The position numbers were made by a program, and so were the translations under genes. A model generated the notes under the pieces. It did not search any database and was not told where the DNA came from. It saw only the letters and a program-made list of their open reading frames with translations. This document shows positions 8,083 to 16,000 of a stretch of DNA of 35,406 nucleotides, piece by piece. The number at the start of each line of letters is the position of its first letter. The first letter of the stretch is position 1. The DNA comes from an uncultured Clostridia bacterium (GTDB lineage: Bacteria; Bacillota; Clostridia; UBA1381), in assembly GCA_947623955.1 (NCBI GenBank), contig CANQIP010000015.1:1-35406 (forward strand), written 5' to 3'.

Positions 8083-8111
8083 ATTATAGCATATAAATAA
8101 AAAAAAATCAA
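8083..8111 (-). promoter_or_regulatory. Sigma-A promoter of the six-gene island operon
   Basis: On the minus strand: -35 TTGATT (8106-8111), 17-bp spacer, -10 TATAAT (8083-8088) preceded by TGC. Transcription would begin near 8076, leaving a leader of about 25 bases before the NUDIX ATG at 8050. No operator-like palindrome is obvious. Confidence 0.8.
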
Positions 8112-8285
8112 CAAATATAAAAAAAACGGTAAAAAAATAATCAACAAATTTTATAAATTCTATTATCTTATTGCAACATATATCACAAAAAAGGTTTGGG
8201 TATCCCCAATCTTGTGTCAAACCCGTTGCACATACACCGCAAACGCCGTTAAAGCAATGTATAGCCATAACAAAAAGCAACGCTC

Positions 8286-8405
8286 TTACCCCTGCATCGC
8301 TATTGTTTTAATTATATCGCTCACTCCAAGCATCGAAATAGCTATCTTCAGGACAAATACCATGAAAACGAGTGCCGTTTCCACCGCTATCATTTTCAAT
8401 ATCAA
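8286..8405 (-). CDS. Possible 39-residue hydrophobic peptide
   Basis: From a TTG at 8405 with GAGGTG 7 bases upstream, or from ATG at 8393 (35 residues), the minus strand encodes MIAVETALVFMVFVLKIAIS followed by MLGVSDIIKTIAMQG and TAA. One membrane-spanning helix is predicted by eye (about residues 4-24 of the ATG form). Its size and shape recall small holin-like or type I toxin peptides, but I recognise no family and chance cannot be excluded in AT-rich DNA. It lies upstream of the island promoter in the same direction. From 8112 to 8285 I see no further gene; a Cys-rich open frame there looks like chance. Confidence 0.3.
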   Translation of the reverse strand: MILKMIAVETALVFMVFVLKIAISMLGVSDIIKTIAMQG

Positions 8406-8462
8406 AATTCTACACCTCAACTATTGACAAAGAGCCAATTAATATTAGCAAATAATTTCATA

Positions 8463-8512
8463 GATGGGGTACTTTTAACCGTTTCCATTTTTTGATGGGG
8501 TACTTCTAACCG
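8463..8512. repeat. Two imperfect 19-bp direct repeats (GATGGGGTACTTYTAACCG)
   Basis: GATGGGGTACTTTTAACCG (8463-8481) and GATGGGGTACTTCTAACCG (8494-8512) differ at one base and start 31 bp apart. A weaker GGTGGGGAC follows at 8523. Short repeated blocks at an element end are typical of IS21-family termini, where they bind the transposase, but no IS21 genes are present; this would be a remnant end. Confidence 0.55.
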
Positions 8513-8539
8513 AAAAGTTTTAGGTGGGGACAAAAAAAA

Positions 8540-8582
8540 TTAGCCTACTTGAAAATCATCATAAAGTAGGCTAAAATTTTTC
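8540..8582. terminator. Strong hairpin with U-tract
   Basis: Arms TTAGCCTACTT (8540-8550) and AAGTAGGCTAA (8564-8574) form a perfect 11-bp stem with a 13-base loop, followed by AATTTTT. It works on paper as a rho-independent terminator on the plus strand, and A-runs on the other side make it usable on the minus strand too. Confidence 0.7.
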
Positions 8583-8594
8583 CCTGAAACCGCG

Positions 8595-8620
8595 AAAACG
8601 GCTTGAAATCAAGCCGTTTT
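8595..8620. repeat. Perfect 12-bp inverted repeat with 2-base loop
   Basis: AAAACGGCTTGA (8595-8606) and TCAAGCCGTTTT (8609-8620) form a nearly loopless palindrome 20 bp after the terminator hairpin. It ends in a short T-run and could be a second terminator or a binding or cleavage site of a lost mobile element. Between here and 8739 nothing else is recognisable. Confidence 0.6.
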
Positions 8621-8739
8621 GCGTGTATCAATATTTGAGTACATTCGTGGCTACAGATGTCCGGCTTGAATGGACGACCCTGCGGTTAATAGTCACATGC
8701 TCTGCCATAAATACTTTCGCCTCAAAGTATTTATCTATT

Positions 8740-8967
8740 CTATATAGTGAAATCACTTTTTGAAAGACGACGAATTACTTGAACTCTCCTCGTATAACCT
8801 AATAGGTTTTCTATAAGATATTTTACTATCACTTTTGCTCTATAGCACCCGTTGGTGCTTGTCCAAAAGCTGTTTGGTGTTTCCGAACCCCCATGGTTTA
8901 CATAAAGTTTAAAAAACCGAATGATTCCTTCACTGTCGGAAACTCTGTCTAAATCAAGTAATTCCAA
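8740..8967 (-). CDS. Small hypothetical protein at the island's right edge
   Basis: The open frame reaches an ATG at 9018, but a better start is TTG at 8967, with GAGGTG (8974-8979) 6 bases upstream; this gives 75 residues beginning LELLDLDRVSDSEG and containing KLYVNHGGSETPNSFWTST. It is basic and soluble, with the tail VQVIRRLSKSDFTI. I do not recognise a family. The well-placed SD is the main support; base composition is intermediate between island and chromosome. It could be a leftover accessory protein of the element that ends here, or a chance frame. Confidence 0.35.
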   Translation of the reverse strand: MELLDLDRVSDSEGIIRFFKLYVNHGGSETPNSFWTSTNGCYRAKVIVKYLIENLLGYTRRVQVIRRLSKSDFTI

Positions 8968-9013
8968 TGTTTTCACCTCACAACGCTTGTTCAAAACTAT
9001 TAGATTTTCTTGT

Positions 9014-9302
9014 GACATTAACGCTCATCACCCCGAAGGAATTGCCACATCGGTGCCGATATATTATTCGTCGGGCAGTCGGCGCAAGGCGCGGCGCAAT
9101 TATCGGGTATCTGCTGCTGCGCCCGTTCTTTAACGACACGATATTCGGCGTGCTGTTCGGCGCGATTGCGGGAATTATGATGTTCATATCGCTCGAAGAG
9201 CTACTCCCTATGGCACGGGAGTACGAAAAAAGCAAAATCACTATCATCAGCGTCGTAATCGGTATGGCGATTATCGCGCTGAGTTTGCTGCTGTTCCTGT
9301 AA
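9014..9302 (+). pseudogene. ZupT/ZIP-family zinc transporter, decayed 3' remnant
   Basis: Two frames must be joined. From 9032 one frame reads PEGIATSVPIYYSSGSRRKA; after about 9092 the next frame reads GAIIGYLLLRPFFNDTIFGV and continues through GAIAGIMMFISLEELLPMAR to TAA at 9300-9302. In intact ZIP (ZupT) proteins these are consecutive parts: the HN.PEGIAT metal-site helix, then about 15 residues (F..SF.SGLAEPV) missing here, then the last three membrane helices with the EELLP motif. The His/Asn motif before PEG is also scrambled, and everything upstream of about 9014 is absent. So the gene was truncated by the island side and has since suffered a small deletion with frameshift. Native ZIP transporters import zinc and other divalent metals. 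Confidence 0.8.
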
Positions 9303-9307
9303 TGCGA

Positions 9308-9338
9308 AACGGAGAGGTGTACCCCTCTCCGTTTTTTA
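9308..9338. terminator. Bidirectional terminator between zupT remnant and LysR gene
   Basis: Arms AACGGAGAGG (9308-9317) and CCTCTCCGTT (9324-9333) form a 10-bp stem with loop TGTACC and a T-run after it. The stop codon of the convergent LysR gene (9336-9338) lies in the tail. Confidence 0.85.
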
Positions 9339-10217
9339 TTTTTCATATTTTTCGCGCAGCCTTTGCAGAAACAGTTCAGCCGCTTTTGAAAACACCTGAT
9401 GTTTCTTCCACACAATATCGAGATGCACCTCCATGTCGGACTTTAAGGGTCTGAAGGTGAGCGTCTTTTCCTCGTTTGTGCGGATTATTTTGTCGAGACA
9501 CAGCACGTACCCCAGCCCCTCGTCAGCCATGAGAGACGCGTTGTAGAGCAGATTGTATGTCGCGACAATATTCAATTTGTCAAAATCACGCCCTATCCAT
9601 TTCGGTATGTCGCGGCTCGTAAGCGACTGGCGCGACACGATAAGCGGCACGCCGCGCAGGTCGGCGGGTTCGATGTATTCTTTGGCGGCAAGCGGACTGT
9701 CGGCGCGCATCAAAATCCCCCACTTGTCAACCGCCGGCAGCCGTATGTACTCGTATTTGCTGACGTCGGCAGGCTCGACGAAAACGCCGAAATCGAATAT
9801 CCCCTTGTCGAGCTTATCCGTAATGTCGTCGCTGTCACCGCTGAAAATATGAAAATGAATGTCGCTGTGCTCATCGTGCAGCTGCGCCGCGATACGCACA
9901 AGCATACGCATAGCGTCCGTCTCTCCGCCGCCGATGTAAATATCGCCGCCGATATGTCTTTCGCCCGACGAAAATTCAGCCGCCGTCTTGTCGGCAAGAC
10001 TTATTATTTCCTCGGCGCGTTTTTTCAGCCTCATGCCGTCCGGCGTAAGGCTCAGACGTTTGCTGCTGCGCACGATTAGCTGCGCGCCGAGTTCCTTTTC
10101 CAAATCCATAATCTGCCGCGACAGTGTGGGCTGAGTTATGTGCAGCGTGTCGGCGGCAGCCGATATGCTCATTTCCCGCGCCACGGCGAGAAAATATTTC
10201 AATACGCGGATTTCCAT
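9336..10217 (-). CDS. LysR-family transcriptional regulator
   Basis: 293 residues, the usual LysR size. The N-terminal winged helix-turn-helix is clear: MEIRVLKYFLAVAREMSISA, then AADTLHITQPTLSRQIMDLE (recognition helix about 30-40), followed by KELGAQLIVRSSKRLSLTPDG. The rest (about 90-293) is the periplasmic-binding-protein-like effector domain, with IYIGGGETDAMRMLV and FDFGVFVEP. It is divergent from the DUF362 lipoprotein gene, the standard LysR arrangement, so it probably controls that gene and itself. SD AAGGAAG lies about 7 bases before ATG 10217. The effector is unknown. Confidence 0.93.
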   Translation of the reverse strand: MEIRVLKYFLAVAREMSISAAADTLHITQPTLSRQIMDLEKELGAQLIVRSSKRLSLTPDGMRLKKRAEEIISLADKTAAEFSSGERHIGGDIYIGGGETDAMRMLVRIAAQLHDEHSDIHFHIFSGDSDDITDKLDKGIFDFGVFVEPADVSKYEYIRLPAVDKWGILMRADSPLAAKEYIEPADLRGVPLIVSRQSLTSRDIPKWIGRDFDKLNIVATYNLLYNASLMADEGLGYVLCLDKIIRTNEEKTLTFRPLKSDMEVHLDIVWKKHQVFSKAAELFLQRLREKYEK

Positions 10218-10237
10218 AAAATCACTTCCTTTTTTAT

Positions 10238-10267
10238 ATTATACTTCCCTGTTATTATGCTTGTCAA
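10238..10267 (-). promoter_or_regulatory. Promoter of the LysR gene
   Basis: Minus strand: -35 TTGACA (10262-10267), 18-bp spacer, -10 TATAAT (10238-10243). The -35 box lies inside the 17-bp palindrome at 10256-10272. Confidence 0.7.
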
Positions 10268-10272
10268 GCATA
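10256..10272. promoter_or_regulatory. 17-bp palindrome, likely LysR operator
   Basis: TATGCTTGTCAAGCATA is a perfect palindrome around a central T. It covers the -35 box of the lysR promoter and lies about 25 bp upstream of the -35 of the divergent promoter, the position expected for a LysR recognition site that autorepresses and activates the divergent gene. Contact by this regulator is inferred from position only. Confidence 0.55.
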
Positions 10273-10294
10273 TTAAGGTATTCAATATAAGTAT

Positions 10295-10323
10295 TTGATA
10301 TTTTTATATTCCCGTTATATAAT
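10295..10323 (+). promoter_or_regulatory. Promoter of the DUF362 lipoprotein gene
   Basis: -35 TTGATA (10295-10300), 17-bp spacer, -10 TATAAT (10318-10323). SD GGAGG follows 8-9 bases before ATG 10352. Confidence 0.75.
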
Positions 10324-10351
10324 AGAGTAAACAAAAAAGGAGGAATCGGCT

Positions 10352-12241
10352 ATGAAAAGGATTGCCGCGGTAATATTGATTATGATTGTGTGCCTCGTAA
10401 GCGTGTCGGCATGCGCGGCGGACGGTTTCCCAGCGCATGAGCCTTACGGCGAGGGCGTGGGTGCTATGCCCGGAAGAGTTGTATGGGCGTATGAGCCGGA
10501 CTCCGTTGACTGGGACGGAAACGGATACTGGTGGGAGCCGGACAATTTTAACGAGGATATTATGCGGAATATGGTTTCCGACTCGATCGCAACGCTCGGC
10601 GGCGCTTCGACGGCGGCGGACGGCTGGAGAGCGCTTTTTGAAAACCGCAACGAGAGAAACGGCGAAAGCGGCGGCTACAAGGCGGGCGAGAAGATAGCGA
10701 TAAAAGCCAATATAAACGGCTCGGCTGTAATGGATAACGATACCTCCGGCGAAACGAGCATGAGCTATACAAATCCGGTGCTGTTAAAGGTGCTTTTAAC
10801 TTCGCTCGTCGAGGACGCGGGAGTTAAGCCATCGGATATTACGGTCTACGACGTGTCGCGTCTGTTCCCCGATTACATGGAAAAGATGTGTACCGAGGGA
10901 ATACTTAGCGGCGTGAATTTTGTGAACCGCGATAACGGAACCGCCGATGAAATCGCGCCGATCGTGTGGTCGCATGAGTTTAGCGGTGCGGTGAATTATC
11001 TTCCGACCTGCGTTACCGAGGCGAAATATATGATCAATCTTGCGAATTTAAAGGGACACAGCTACGGAATAACGCTGTGCGGCAAAAATCACTTCGGCTC
11101 GTTCATAAACGGAAACGCGATGCGTCCACCGGAAGGGGCTAATCTGCACCAGTGGCTGACGCGCAGCGAAATGGGAATTTACAGTCCTCTCGTGGATCTA
11201 ATGGCAAACAAGCACCTCGGCGGCAAGACGGTTTTGTATATACTCGACGCGATTATCTGCGCGCCGTCGGAGGGCGCGTCGATTACGATCAGCAATTCAA
11301 AATGGCGGCAGGAGTCGTTTAACGGAGATTTCACGTCAAGCGTGTTCATGTCGCAGGATCCGGTCGCAATAGATTCGGTAGGTGCGGATTTCATTATCAA
11401 CGAGCCTGCCGTCACGGAAAACAATCATGCCGCGAGTGACGTAACGAACGAGAATTATCTGCACGAGGCGGGACTTGTTAAAAATGCGCCGTCCGGCACG
11501 GTCTATACCGACAGTTTCGGCAAAACCGTTACCAATTTGGGCGTGCATGAGCATTGGAACAACCCGACCGATAAGCAGTACAGCCGCAATCTCGGCAGGG
11601 ATGAGGGCATAGAGCTTGTAATGGCGGAGCAGTCCGTCGGCGGAAATGTAACGGCGGAGTATTATTCCGACGGTGAAAATGTTACGATTTCGGGAGTGGA
11701 CAACAGCGCAAGGCTGATTGTAGCGGAGTATAACGAGGGCGGAAGGCTCGTCGGCTGCAAAATGTATAAGCCCGAAAACGGCGTGATAACCGCGCCCGAC
11801 ACGTCCGGCACCGTAAGCGTAAAGACGTTCTTGTGGGATATGGATACGCTCGAACCGATCAACGTCACAAAAACCGATACGGAGGAGGATGTAAAAATGA
11901 ATGTGCGGATAGGAGACGCGGTATTTACCGCAACGCTTGAAGATAACGCGGCAGTCGGCGAATTTATAGAGATGATGAAGGCATCGCCTGTTACGATTGA
12001 GATGAGCGATTATTCGGGATTTGAAAAGGTGGGCTCTCTCGGCAGAAACCTTACTACAAGCAACAGCCAAATAACGACGGACGCAGGCGACATAGTGCTT
12101 TACAACGGCAATCAAATTGTCATGTTTTACGGCTCAAACTCATGGAGTTACACAAAACTCGGTCACATCGACGACTTGACGGGTTGGCGCGAGGCTCTCG
12201 GCAGCGGCGATATTACGGCTGTATTCTCGCTCGCCGAGTAA
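10352..12241 (+). CDS. Lipoprotein with DUF362 domain and C-terminal cyclophilin-like domain
   Basis: 629 residues. A basic N-terminus and hydrophobic helix end in a lipobox (Val18-Ser-Ala-Cys21), so it is probably a lipid-anchored exported protein. Residues about 90-370 match the DUF362 pattern: EKIAIKANINGS, PVLLKVLLTSLVEDAGVKPSDITVYDVSR, INLANLKGHSYGITLCGKNH and MSQDPVAIDSVGADFI; DUF362 has no settled biochemical role and is sometimes fused to ferredoxin, which is not seen here. A beta-rich linker (about 430-510) follows. Residues 516-629 (MNVRIGDAVFTATLEDN through WREALGSGDITAVF) match the cyclophilin-like fold family common in Clostridia; prolyl isomerase activity is not implied. The acetyltransferase gene follows after 29 bp. 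It is probably under the divergent LysR regulator. Confidence 0.82.
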   Translation: MKRIAAVILIMIVCLVSVSACAADGFPAHEPYGEGVGAMPGRVVWAYEPDSVDWDGNGYWWEPDNFNEDIMRNMVSDSIATLGGASTAADGWRALFENRNERNGESGGYKAGEKIAIKANINGSAVMDNDTSGETSMSYTNPVLLKVLLTSLVEDAGVKPSDITVYDVSRLFPDYMEKMCTEGILSGVNFVNRDNGTADEIAPIVWSHEFSGAVNYLPTCVTEAKYMINLANLKGHSYGITLCGKNHFGSFINGNAMRPPEGANLHQWLTRSEMGIYSPLVDLMANKHLGGKTVLYILDAIICAPSEGASITISNSKWRQESFNGDFTSSVFMSQDPVAIDSVGADFIINEPAVTENNHAASDVTNENYLHEAGLVKNAPSGTVYTDSFGKTVTNLGVHEHWNNPTDKQYSRNLGRDEGIELVMAEQSVGGNVTAEYYSDGENVTISGVDNSARLIVAEYNEGGRLVGCKMYKPENGVITAPDTSGTVSVKTFLWDMDTLEPINVTKTDTEEDVKMNVRIGDAVFTATLEDNAAVGEFIEMMKASPVTIEMSDYSGFEKVGSLGRNLTTSNSQITTDAGDIVLYNGNQIVMFYGSNSWSYTKLGHIDDLTGWREALGSGDITAVFSLAE

Positions 12242-12270
12242 TGAATAATAAAAATACACGGAGAAATATT

Positions 12271-12837
12271 ATGACAACAGAGGAATTTTTACAAAAAATG
12301 AGAAACGGCACTGTCGCGGAGGCTGGGTCGGATATGCACATGGCAATGCACGAATTAAGTCAGCGCGCGCTTAAAATAACGGCGCGGCTTAACGGCGCGT
12401 ATCACGAGCCGACGGAACTTCGCGAAATTTTTTCGGAACTTACGGGTAAAGAGGTTCACGGGAGTTTCGGACTTTTTCCGCCGTTTTATACGGACTGCGG
12501 GCTTAATATAACGCTCGGCAAAAACGTGTTTATAAACTCCGGCTGCCGCTTTCAGGACTGGGGCGGCATACAGATAGGCGACGGAGCGCTTATCGGTCAC
12601 AACGTCGTTATCGCGACAATCAATCACGGATTAACGCCTGCAAAACGGCACGACAACATTCCCGCGCCTGTCACAATCGGCAAAAACGTATGGATAGGCT
12701 CGAACGCCACCATTCTCCCCGGCGTTACGATCGGCGATAACGCCGTGGTCGCCGCAGGCGCGGTCGTAACAAAAGACGTTGACGCTGACACCGTTGTCGG
12801 CGGCGTTCCGGCGCGGGTTATAAAGAAAATCGAATAA
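12271..12837 (+). CDS. Hexapeptide-repeat O-acetyltransferase (maltose/galactoside type)
   Basis: 188 residues from ATG 12271, chosen because GGAG (12260-12263) stands 7 bases upstream; an ATG at 12241 overlapping the previous stop lacks an SD. The N-terminal Mac-type helix region is followed by left-handed beta-helix turns: ITLGKNVFINSGCRFQDWGG, IQIGDGALIGHNVVIATINH (His of INHG probably catalytic), VTIGKNVWIGSNATILPGVT, and IGDNAVVAAGAVVTKDVDA with VGGVPARVIKKI at the end. The family transfers acetyl from acetyl-CoA to a sugar hydroxyl, usually as trimers in the cytoplasm. It is probably co-transcribed with the DUF362 lipoprotein; the acceptor is unknown. Confidence 0.92.
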   Translation: MTTEEFLQKMRNGTVAEAGSDMHMAMHELSQRALKITARLNGAYHEPTELREIFSELTGKEVHGSFGLFPPFYTDCGLNITLGKNVFINSGCRFQDWGGIQIGDGALIGHNVVIATINHGLTPAKRHDNIPAPVTIGKNVWIGSNATILPGVTIGDNAVVAAGAVVTKDVDADTVVGGVPARVIKKIE

Positions 12838-12849
12838 CGTCATTTCCGT

Positions 12850-12880
12850 ATACGGTCGGCGCGTCCGACCGTATATTTTT
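12850..12880 (+). terminator. Terminator after the acetyltransferase gene
   Basis: Arms ATACGGTCGG (12850-12859) and CCGACCGTAT (12865-12874), a perfect 10-bp stem with loop CGCGT, followed by ATTTTTA. Confidence 0.88.
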
Positions 12881-12905
12881 ACGTTTTTCGCAGCCGCTTT
12901 TTTAC

Positions 12906-12934
12906 TTGACAGGCAGGTAAATACATGTTATATT
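12906..12934 (+). promoter_or_regulatory. Promoter of the rhamnogalacturonan lyase gene
   Basis: -35 TTGACA (12906-12911), 17-bp spacer, -10 TATATT (12929-12934). The leader to ATG 13028 is about 85 bases; it contains a GC-rich stretch near 12950-12967 but no recognised riboswitch. Confidence 0.75.
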
Positions 12935-13027
12935 TTACATATGAGAGAACAGCCGCGTGGCGGCGTTAATTCAGAAAAACCGAACATAAGAAATGCGCAT
13001 AAACGAAAAATGAAAGGGGAAATTTTT

Positions 13028-16000
13028 ATGAAACGTTTAATCGGTTTAGCCGTTGTGATAGGTATGACGGCGAGCCTCATCGTTCCCGCCGCGGCGGCGG
13101 AGGACGGTTTGGGCGTATACGGCGGAAAGGGAAGTCTTACGGTCACAGCCGACCCGACGGGCGCGGACAAGGGAAACGTATTCGCGTTTGACGGCTTTTC
13201 GACAAACAGAGGCGACGACGCGGAGAAAGGTGTGAATCCGTATATCGAACTTCCGTCGGACTACCTCTATGAGCAGAAAAGCGGCAAGTACACGATGAAG
13301 GACGACTGGAGCGTTTCGTTTGACTGGTACGGAATGTCGCAGGGTTTCCGCTACGCGTTCTACACGGGAACGACCGATGTATTCGGCAAGGGCAGCATGA
13401 CGGGAATTTACTTCTTCCCCGACAGCGGCTCGACCGCAATAACGGAGGGGCTTGTCAAGGACGAGAAGAAATTTTCGGAGGGCGGCGAGTACGTATCAAT
13501 CAAGAACGAGTGGCACAACTTTAAGCTCGAATGGAAGAATAAAAAATTCACAATCTACAAGGACGGCGAGGAGTACATAAAGGCGGACGGCAAGGATTAC
13601 GCTTACTCCGACGCGAAAGCGCCCGTAACGCGTATCGGCTACACGCCGTATGTAACGGATCCTGGCGTTTACGCGTATGTTGACAATATCGTCGTAACGG
13701 CCGGCGGCGAGGAGCTTTTAAACGATACAGCCGACGGTGAGTACACGGAGATAGGCGACGTACCGCCCGACCCCGAGCCGCTGACAATTCACACGGGCGT
13801 GTCGGACGGCAGCGAAACGCAGAAACTTATTGACGCGCGTCCCGACATGCAGCGCAAGATGGAAACGCTCGACAGAGGTCTTGTAGCGGTTTCCTCCGAG
13901 ACGTACGGCTTTATTTCGTGGCGGTGGCTCGGAACGGAAAGCGCGGACACGAGATATAATCTTTACAAAAACGGCGAAAAGCTCAATGCCGAGCCGATGA
14001 ACAAGACGAATTACGTTGACTACGACGCGAAGGCGGGCGACGCTTACGCGGTCGCGCCCGTAATAAACGGCGCGGAGGGTGAGAAGTGCGACGAGGTCAC
14101 GCTGCTCGACAAGGACTATATCGGCTTTAAGCTGGACGTTCCCGAAGGCGGTAAGGTGAGAATCAACCCCGAAACCGAGGAGGAATATTTCTATATCGCG
14201 AATGACGCGTCAACCGCCGATCTCGACGGCGACGGCGAACTTGAAATTATCCTCAAATGGGACTCGTCCAACTCACGTGACAGCTCGCACTCCGGCGCGA
14301 CGGGCAACACGCTTTTCGACGCGTACAAACTTGACGGCACGAAACTTTGGAGAATTGATTTGGGTATAAACGTCCGCAGCGGTGCGCACGACACACAGTT
14401 CCTCTGCGCCGACTTCAACAATGACGGCAAAGCCGAGGTCGCTATGCGTACAGCCGACGGCACGGTCGCGGGCGACGGCACGGTTATCGGCGACCCGAAA
14501 AAAGACTGGAGAAACGATATAGGCAAAAACCTCGACGGCCCGCTTTACCTCACCGTGTTTGACGGCGAGACGGGCTCGGTTATCGACACAACCGATTACT
14601 ACCCGCAGACAAAGGGCGAGCGCGACGGCGTTAAGTGGGACGTAAGCTCATGGGGCGACGACTGGGGCAACCGTTCCGAGCGTTACAACGCGTGCGTGTT
14701 CTACGAAAACGGCGATACTCCGTCGATGATGTTCGCGAGAGGTTACTACGACAAGACGGTTCTCGCGGCGTACTCGATGGTTGACAATAAGATAGTAAAC
14801 GACTGGATCTTCGACACCGACTTTATGACGAAGGAGGAGTCGCTCCCCTACCGCGGCAGAGGCAATCACTCGCTTTGCGTCGCGGACGTTGACTACGACG
14901 GTAAGGACGAAATTATCTACGGTTCAACGACGTACGACGACAACGGCGAACCTCTCTATTCAAACACCGATTTGGCGCACGGCGACGCGCAGCACATGGG
15001 CGACCTCGTTCCGTCGCGCCCGGGACTTGAAATATTCTCGGTTCATGAAAGCGGCAAGTACGGTCATCAAATGAAGGACGCTCGCACGGGCGAGATTTTG
15101 TGGTCGTCGCCGAAAACGAGTCTTGACGTGGGACGCGGCGGCAGCGACGACATAGACCCGACGCACGAGGGCGCGGAAAGCTGGTCGTCGATAGGCTTGC
15201 TTATCGCGTCGGACGGCAGCCTTATAACCGACAACTACAGCATACCCGCGAACTTCTTCGCGTGGTGGGACGGCGATCTCGGACGCGAGGTTCTCGACGG
15301 CGTAAACATTTCAAAATACAACCCGTACACGTATAAGGTAGAGGAAATATTCTCGGCTACGGAGTGCCACTCGAACAACTCCGCGAAGTCGAACCCGTCG
15401 CTTACGGCTGACATTCTCGGCGACTGGCGCGAAGAGGTAATTTACCCGACGCTCGACAATTCGGAGCTTAGAATTTACACAACCACAATTCCGACGAGTT
15501 ACAAGCTGCCGACGCTTATGTCGGATAATCAGTACCGCGACGCGGTAGCCGTTCAGAACGTAGGCTACAACCAGCCGACGCACGTTGACTACTGTCTCGG
15601 CTACGACACGAAAACGATCCCCGTTCCGCAGATTTACACGGTGGACGAGAACGGTAACAAAATAACGAATCCCGACCTTGCGAAAAAGGAATGGAACATC
15701 TCCGATTTGTACGAGGGCGACGTTACACAGCTTGCGGCGGACGAGCCAAAGGCGCTCATTAACGGCGCGCCGTACTACATCGATGGCGGCAACAATGAGC
15801 TTGCGCCGTATATCGTAAACGGAAGAACGATGGTTCCCATGCGCTTTATATCGGAAGCGTTCGGCGCGTATGTGACGTGGGACGCCGACGCGCGGCAGGT
15901 AACGGTGCAAAGTCCCGAGGCAACCGTTGTAATGACGATAGGCAGCACCGATTACACCGTTGACGGCGCGGCAAAGACTATGGACGCGGCGCCGGAGATT

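Noticed and set aside
8068-8280. Cys-rich 70-residue minus-strand frame (GVCGVCATGLTQDW)
   Set aside because: It overlaps the operon promoter, has no SD and ends in low-complexity Phe/Ile sequence; likely chance.
11336-12115. Long antisense open frame opposite the DUF362 gene (259 codons)
   Set aside because: GC-rich coding strands give long antisense frames; the product is Arg/His/Tyr-rich without motifs and the sense gene is clear.
12941-13027. 29-residue N-terminal extension of the rhamnogalacturonan lyase
   Set aside because: It begins only 7 bp after the -10 box and would put a signal peptide inside the protein; SD AAAGGGG marks ATG 13028.
15311-15910. Antisense frame opposite the rhamnogalacturonan lyase
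   Set aside because: Same cause: Arg/Val-rich shadow without SD or family motifs.
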